From contig JADLEU010000224.1 of the NCBI GenBank assembly GCA_020845955.1, forward strand, positions 1 to 56,917: DNA of 56,917 nt, read 5' to 3'. This stretch comes from Anaerolineales bacterium (GTDB lineage Bacteria; Chloroflexota; Anaerolineae; Anaerolineales; UBA6663). Below the pieces are notes generated by a model. It did no database searches. It worked only from the letters and a program-made list of their open reading frames with translations, and was not told the origin of the DNA. Both the position numbers and the translations under genes were made by a program. Shown piece after piece: positions 53,162 to 56,917 of this stretch; the first letter of the stretch is position 1, and the number at the start of each line of letters is the position of its first letter.

Positions 53162-53863
53162 TTATTGCGCCACCCGCACGCCCACTTCGTCGAGGTGTCG
53201 CAGCAGGTCGTCCGGGTCCTGGTAAACGCGGTAGGCGCCCGCGTCCTGCAGCTCGTCCAGCCCATAGCCGCCCGAGAGCAGCCCCACCCCCAACGCCCGC
53301 GCCCGCCGCGCGGCCAGCAGGTCCCACACGCTGTCGCCGACCACCACCGACTGGGTGATGTCGACCGCCAGCCGCTCGGCCGCGGCCAGGAACAGGTCGG
53401 GATCGGGCTTGGCATACTGCACCAGGTCGCGGGTCACGATGGGCGCCTGGGCGTCGATGCCCAATAGATCCAGCGTGGATTTTGCGCTTGCCAGCCGGCC
53501 GCTGGTGGCCACTGCCCACGGCACCCCGGCCTCGCTCAGATAGTCCAGGAGCGCGCGCGCTCCTGGCAGCGGCCGCACCTGCGGCGCCAGCCGGGCGTAG
53601 GCGGCGGCGTGCAGTTGCTGCAGCCGGGCCGCTTCGTCGGCCGTGACGGCGTGGCCGGTCTCGCGCAGCAGGGCGTTGACGAACAGCCCGCCGCTCATGC
53701 CGATCCGGCGGTGGATGCGCCACACCGACAGCTCGATGCCGGCCTCTTCCAGCGCCTCGCGCCAGGCCAGCACGTGCTGATAGACGCTGTCGACCAGCGT
53801 CCCATCCAGGTCGAACAGAAAGGCCGGTCCGCCGCGCGCTGGGGTGGGTCGGTCAGGGGGCAT
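53162..53863 (-). CDS. HAD-superfamily phosphatase (GmhB/PGP-like)
   Basis: 233 residues from the ATG at 53863. FLFDLDGTLVDSVYQHVLAW holds the nucleophile and second Asp (motif I), then VATSGRLASAKS (motif II), AKPDPDLFLAAAERL (motif III Lys) and VVVGDSVWDLLAARRA (motif IV Asp). The helical cap includes RIHRRIGMSGGLFVNALL. Substrate unknown, a small phosphate ester. Part of its 5' half is repeated as a degenerate copy about 330 bases upstream. Confidence 0.88.
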   Translation of the reverse strand: MPPDRPTPARGGPAFLFDLDGTLVDSVYQHVLAWREALEEAGIELSVWRIHRRIGMSGGLFVNALLRETGHAVTADEAARLQQLHAAAYARLAPQVRPLPGARALLDYLSEAGVPWAVATSGRLASAKSTLDLLGIDAQAPIVTRDLVQYAKPDPDLFLAAAERLAVDITQSVVVGDSVWDLLAARRARALGVGLLSGGYGLDELQDAGAYRVYQDPDDLLRHLDEVGVRVAQ

Positions 53864-53966
53864 CGATAGACTCGCTCTCCGCCGGCCCACGGCAAGCCGG
53901 CCTCGCTCTGGGCGCTCCGCCGTTGGCGCGCTCTTGGCAACGGCCGCGGCCGCGGCGCCAGCCGGC

Positions 53967-54094
53967 CGTCAGCGCGTGGCCGGTTTCGCGCGGCAGCGCG
54001 TTGGCGAACAGCCCGCCGCGCATGCCGGCCCGGCGGTGGATGCGCCGCGCCGATCGCGCGCTGCCCGCGCCTTCCAGCGCCGCGCGCCAGGCCT
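53967..54094 (-). pseudogene. degenerate duplicate of the HAD phosphatase cap region
   Basis: Minus strand reads AWRAALEGAGSARSARRIH, then MRGGLFANALPRETGHALTA, nearly the same as residues 22-65 of the HAD protein (AWREALEEAGIELSVWRIH, MSGGLFVNALLRETGHAVTA). The DNA of 53639-53769 and 53967-54094 matches closely. No start, motif I or downstream part is present. A tandem duplication that has decayed, or a remnant of a second HAD gene. Confidence 0.8.
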
Positions 54095-54204
54095 CCGGCC
54101 GTTGCCGGCCGTGTGAGTTATCATATCACGCGGCCCTTCTCTTTGCCCGCCGGCCAATTGACAGGCCGCTGGGCCTGGCTACACTTCCTCCCAAGGGAAG
54201 GACC

Positions 54205-55836
54205 ATGCCACGCGACATCACCGAAAACACCCTGTTCTACGGCGACAACCTGCCCATTCTCCGAGACTACATCGGGGATGAGACGGTGGACCTGATCTAC
54301 CTGGACCCACTGTTCAATTCCAACCGGTCTTACAACGTGCTGTTTCGAGAGGAGACGGGAGAGGAGGCAGCGGCGCAGATCACGGCCTTTGAAGACACCT
54401 GGCACTGGAACCAGACCGCCGAGCAGACCTATCACCAGCTCGTCACGCTGGCGCCCGAGGGGATCAGCCGAATGGTGGCGGCGCTGCGCGAGTTCATCGG
54501 CCCGAACCAGATGATGGCCTACCTGGTGATGATGGCCGCCCGGTTGGTGGAACTGCGCCGGGTGTTGAAGCCTACTGGAAGCCTGTACCTGCATTGTGAC
54601 CCGACGGCCAGCCACTATCTCAAGGTGGTGCTCGACACTATCTTTGGGTCAGAGAATTTTCGGAACGAGATTATCTGGCGGCGAGCCGACCCCAAGGGCC
54701 ACGCCTTCACTCGGTACCCGTCAACGCACGATGTAATGCTGTTCTATGGCAATGGGGACAACCCTATTTGGCATGCGCAGTATCGAGGCTATGATGAGGA
54801 TTATCTGGATAGCCACTATTCCAACGTTGAAGAGGGCACCGGCCGACGCTACACACTGAGTGACTGCACCAACCCGAATAAGGATCGGCCAAACCTTACC
54901 TACGAATGGCAGGGGTTGACACGCGTTTGGCGATGGACGAAGGACAAGATGCAATCACTGCACGACGCGGGGAGGCTTGTTTACACGAAGTCGGGTATGC
55001 CACGCTACAAGCGGTACTTGGACGAGATGCAGGGGACGCCAGTAACGACAATTTGGGATGACATTCCGTTCATCAACTCGCAAGCGGCGGAGCGCCTCGG
55101 CTACCCAACTCAAAAGCCACTGGCCCTGTTGGAGCGCATCATCAACGCCAGCAGCAATCGCGGCGACGTGGTGCTGGACCCGTTCTGCGGCTGCGGGACG
55201 GCGATTGCGGCGGCGCAGAAACTGGGGCGGCGCTGGATTGGGATTGACATCACGCATCTGTCCATCGCCCTGCTGAAGTACCGCCTTGCCGCTATGTTCC
55301 CCGACGCGGCCTATCGCGTGGTTGGTGAGCCGGAGGACCTGCCATCCGCCGAGCAGTTGGCGCACGACGACCGCTACCAGTTCCAGTGGTGGGCGCTGTC
55401 GCTTATCAAGGCGCGGCCGTTGGGCGGGCAGGAGGGCAGTAAGCGCGGGAAGAAGGGTAGCGATCGGGGGATTGATGGTGTCATCACGTTCATGGACGAC
55501 AACAGCGGCAAGCCGAAGCGCGCGCTGGCGCAGGTGAAATCAGGCGGGGTAAAGGTGGGCGACATTCGCGACCTGGTGGGCGCCCTCGACCGGGAGAAGG
55601 CAGCCATGGGCATCTTCTTGACGCTGGAACCACCCAGCAGACCGATGCTGACCGAAGCGGCCACGGCTGGAACCTATCAGCCCCCGGTGGGCCAGCGCAG
55701 TTACCCGAGGGTGCAAATCCTGACGGTGGCCGACCTGCTTCAAGGGGCGGAAGTCAAGCTGCCGCCCAACGTGAGCACGTTCAAGCAAGCGCAGCGCGAG
55801 GACGGCGGAGCGGTTCAAGGCAAATTCGGCCTATAG
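54205..55836 (+). CDS. DNA methyltransferase fused to Mrr-like nuclease domain
   Basis: 543 residues from the ATG at 54205, with GGAAGGA in front. An open frame upstream of it is Arg/Pro-rich and overlaps the HAD fragment. Adenine/cytosine-N4 methyltransferase of the beta order: motif IV is VDLIYLDPLFNSNRSYN (DPLF instead of DPPF/Y), motif I is VVLDPFCGCGTAIAAAQ near residue 325, LYLHCDPTASHYLK lies between. The C-terminal 130 residues read DRGIDGVITFMDDN and RALAQVKSGGVKVGDIRDLV, the D-x(n)-QxK core of Mrr-type PD-(D/E)xK nucleases. Together it could be a one-chain restriction-modification enzyme. Its codon use is less GC-rich around 54700-55060. Confidence 0.87.
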   Translation: MPRDITENTLFYGDNLPILRDYIGDETVDLIYLDPLFNSNRSYNVLFREETGEEAAAQITAFEDTWHWNQTAEQTYHQLVTLAPEGISRMVAALREFIGPNQMMAYLVMMAARLVELRRVLKPTGSLYLHCDPTASHYLKVVLDTIFGSENFRNEIIWRRADPKGHAFTRYPSTHDVMLFYGNGDNPIWHAQYRGYDEDYLDSHYSNVEEGTGRRYTLSDCTNPNKDRPNLTYEWQGLTRVWRWTKDKMQSLHDAGRLVYTKSGMPRYKRYLDEMQGTPVTTIWDDIPFINSQAAERLGYPTQKPLALLERIINASSNRGDVVLDPFCGCGTAIAAAQKLGRRWIGIDITHLSIALLKYRLAAMFPDAAYRVVGEPEDLPSAEQLAHDDRYQFQWWALSLIKARPLGGQEGSKRGKKGSDRGIDGVITFMDDNSGKPKRALAQVKSGGVKVGDIRDLVGALDREKAAMGIFLTLEPPSRPMLTEAATAGTYQPPVGQRSYPRVQILTVADLLQGAEVKLPPNVSTFKQAQREDGGAVQGKFGL

Positions 55837-56216
55837 ACCCCCGAGCGCTTGCCAGCCGCCCCTGGCGGCGCTGTGTGCCCAGCGGGGCAGCGGGTATTCG
55901 CGCCCGAACGGACCACGCTCTTACGCGCCGGCACGCCCGCCTCCCGGCCGCCTCCGCGCGCAGCGCCACGGCGCGCCCCACCAATGTGAACACGGCGAAC
56001 AGCGCCGCGCTGATCCAGCCGTCCAGGCTGAAGCTGCCCGGCCCATACCCGCCTAGCAGCGCGCAGGCGGGGGCGGTGCAAGGCATGCCGGACACGCGAG
56101 CGGAGACCGCTTTAGCCCCCCGCCGATGTCCTACGGCGCCTTCCCTCGGTTTTCGGTACAATAGCCTTGGCGCGTGCTGCGCCCTCGGCCGTTATCGTCA
56201 AGGAGTTATCTGGCAA
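55837..56216. other. 380-base intergenic region with possible DoxX-like remnant
   Basis: No full gene. On the minus strand, around 56075-55945, one frame reads ALLGGYGPGSFSLDGWI and SAALFAVFTLVGRAVAL, which resembles the last span of a DoxX-type membrane protein, but only about 40 codons. The second 41-bp repeat lies at 56071-56111. A -10-like TACAAT at 56157-56162 may serve the next gene, with no good -35. Confidence 0.3.
56071..56111 (+). repeat. 41-bp structured repeat, copy 2
   Basis: Second copy of the element at 52602-52642, same orientation: GGGCGGTG-CAA-GGCATGCC, then GGACACGCGAGCGG-AGACCGCT. The single difference in the last 30 bases is in the hairpin loop. Confidence 0.75.
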
Positions 56217-56917
56217 ATGCGAAAGGGCTTGCTGAGCGGAATCGTCGTGATCGGGTTGTTGCCGGCCGTATGGGGCCGGGCCGCGCCGCTGCGGGCGCAG
56301 GCCGCCGCCCTCTTTACCGTCACCGTCTCCAGCGCCTACCTGCGGGCCGCCCCCGACCTGGCGGCCGCGCGCACCTACTCGGTCTTCCAGGGCGGCACCT
56401 ACGCCGTCACCGGCCGCACCGCCGACAGCGCCTGGGTCAGCCTGGCCTATACCGCCGCCAACAAAGGCACCTGGATCCCGGTCAGCTATGGCGACGTGGC
56501 CGGCCGGCTGGCCGATGTGCCCGTGCTGGGCGCCGCGGCGGTCGCGCCCGCGCCCACCAGCCTGCCCGGCGCGCCGCGCGTGACGCCCACGCCCGGACCC
56601 ACGCCGCTGGTCGACAGCCTGCCCGCCGCCGCCCCGGCCGGACCCGTCCGCCAGCAACTGACGCTCACCGTCAACAGCGCCTACGTGCGCGCCGCCCCCA
56701 GCTGGTCGGCCACGCGCCTGGCCTCGCTCTTCAGGCCGGCCGTGGTCGGCGTCACCGGGCGTGACCGCTATGGCAACTGGCTGCAGATCGCGTCCAGCCC
56801 GCCTGGCTGGGTGCCGGCGGGCGTCGGCTCGCTCTCGGGCCCGCTGATGGAATTGCCCGTGGCCGGCGCGCCGGCCATGCCCACGGCCGCTGTCCCCGCC
56901 GGCGAGCCGCCGGACGA
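56217..56917 (+). CDS. secreted SH3-like repeat protein (partial, runs off right edge)
   Basis: The frame from the ATG at 56217 (AAGGAG upstream) is open to the window end, 233 codons. Signal peptide about 1-28 (LLSGIVVIGLLPAVWG). Two bacterial SH3-type repeats: about 33-100 (VTVSSAYLRAAPDLAAARTY, then GTWIPVSYGDVAGRL) and about 148-210 (LTVNSAYVRAAPSWSATRLA, NWLQIASSPPGWVPAGV), joined by a Pro/Ala-rich linker (about 105-145). Probably an extracellular wall- or surface-associated protein. The rest, including any enzymatic domain, lies outside the window. Confidence 0.8.
   Translation, partial: MRKGLLSGIVVIGLLPAVWGRAAPLRAQAAALFTVTVSSAYLRAAPDLAAARTYSVFQGGTYAVTGRTADSAWVSLAYTAANKGTWIPVSYGDVAGRLADVPVLGAAAVAPAPTSLPGAPRVTPTPGPTPLVDSLPAAAPAGPVRQQLTLTVNSAYVRAAPSWSATRLASLFRPAVVGVTGRDRYGNWLQIASSPPGWVPAGVGSLSGPLMELPVAGAPAMPTAAVPAGEPPD

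Overview
The window is a GC-rich (roughly two-thirds G+C or more), gene-dense stretch that most likely comes from a member of the Chloroflexota (Anaerolineae-like). The pointers are a SCO1664 / DUF3090 / phosphoglycerate-mutase cassette known mainly from Actinobacteria and Chloroflexi, a secreted multi-domain protein ending in a 'PLYVPW'-type tail, an F420-type LLM oxidoreductase, a STAND NTPase and many GTG/TTG starts in 4-bp stop/start overlaps. There is no rRNA, tRNA, CRISPR array or recognisable IS element. Taxonomy is inference from gene content only.

Layout. 0-5.3 kb (minus): two-component system (PAS/GAF histidine kinase and LuxR-type regulator), an MFS-like permease and a bactofilin-like lipoprotein cut by the window edge. 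5.6-7.5 kb (plus): two small polytopic membrane proteins and a lone receiver domain. 7.8-8.9 kb: two small membrane proteins, one behind a promoter with a metal-regulator-like operator. 9.0-11.0 kb (minus): the three-gene SCO1664/DUF3090/PGM cassette. 11.2-14.5 kb (plus): a DinB-like protein behind a LexA-like box, a DUF3224 protein and a large secreted PPC/P-domain protein. 15.4-20.9 kb (minus): a complete Hsp70 cassette (TPR protein, J-like protein with HPP instead of HPD, GrpE-like, Hsp70) in tight overlaps. 21-22.4 kb: rarA. 22.6-29.5 kb (minus): a STAND-type NTPase, a UbiA prenyltransferase-methyltransferase fusion, a second UbiA and an FAD oxidoreductase, all overlapping. This is the most unusual operon here.

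30-49 kb is a catabolic island with much decay. Intact genes: M20 hydrolase, SsnA-like amidohydrolase and hydantoinase (minus); LLM oxidoreductase, molybdenum hydroxylase (FAD subunit plus a fused FeS/Moco subunit), HpaE-like aldehyde dehydrogenase, HpaD-like extradiol dioxygenase, RidA, DapA-like aldolase and a fumarylacetoacetase-family protein (plus), with an XRE-cupin regulator facing them. They look like a ring-cleavage pathway for homoprotocatechuate or a related N-containing aromatic. Both halves of the expected 4-hydroxyphenylacetate 3-hydroxylase (HpaB, HpaC) are only remnants. Further broken genes are a SorC regulator, sugar isomerase, alcohol dehydrogenase, ABC substrate-binding protein, cytochrome c, amidohydrolase and histidine kinase.

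49-57 kb: CoA-binding protein, flavodoxin, MoaD-like protein, acetamidase with an inserted zinc ribbon, a GC-rich repeat region, a HAD phosphatase with a duplicated fragment, a DNA methyltransferase-Mrr-like nuclease fusion lying between two copies of a 41-bp structured repeat, and the start of a secreted SH3-repeat protein that runs off the right edge.
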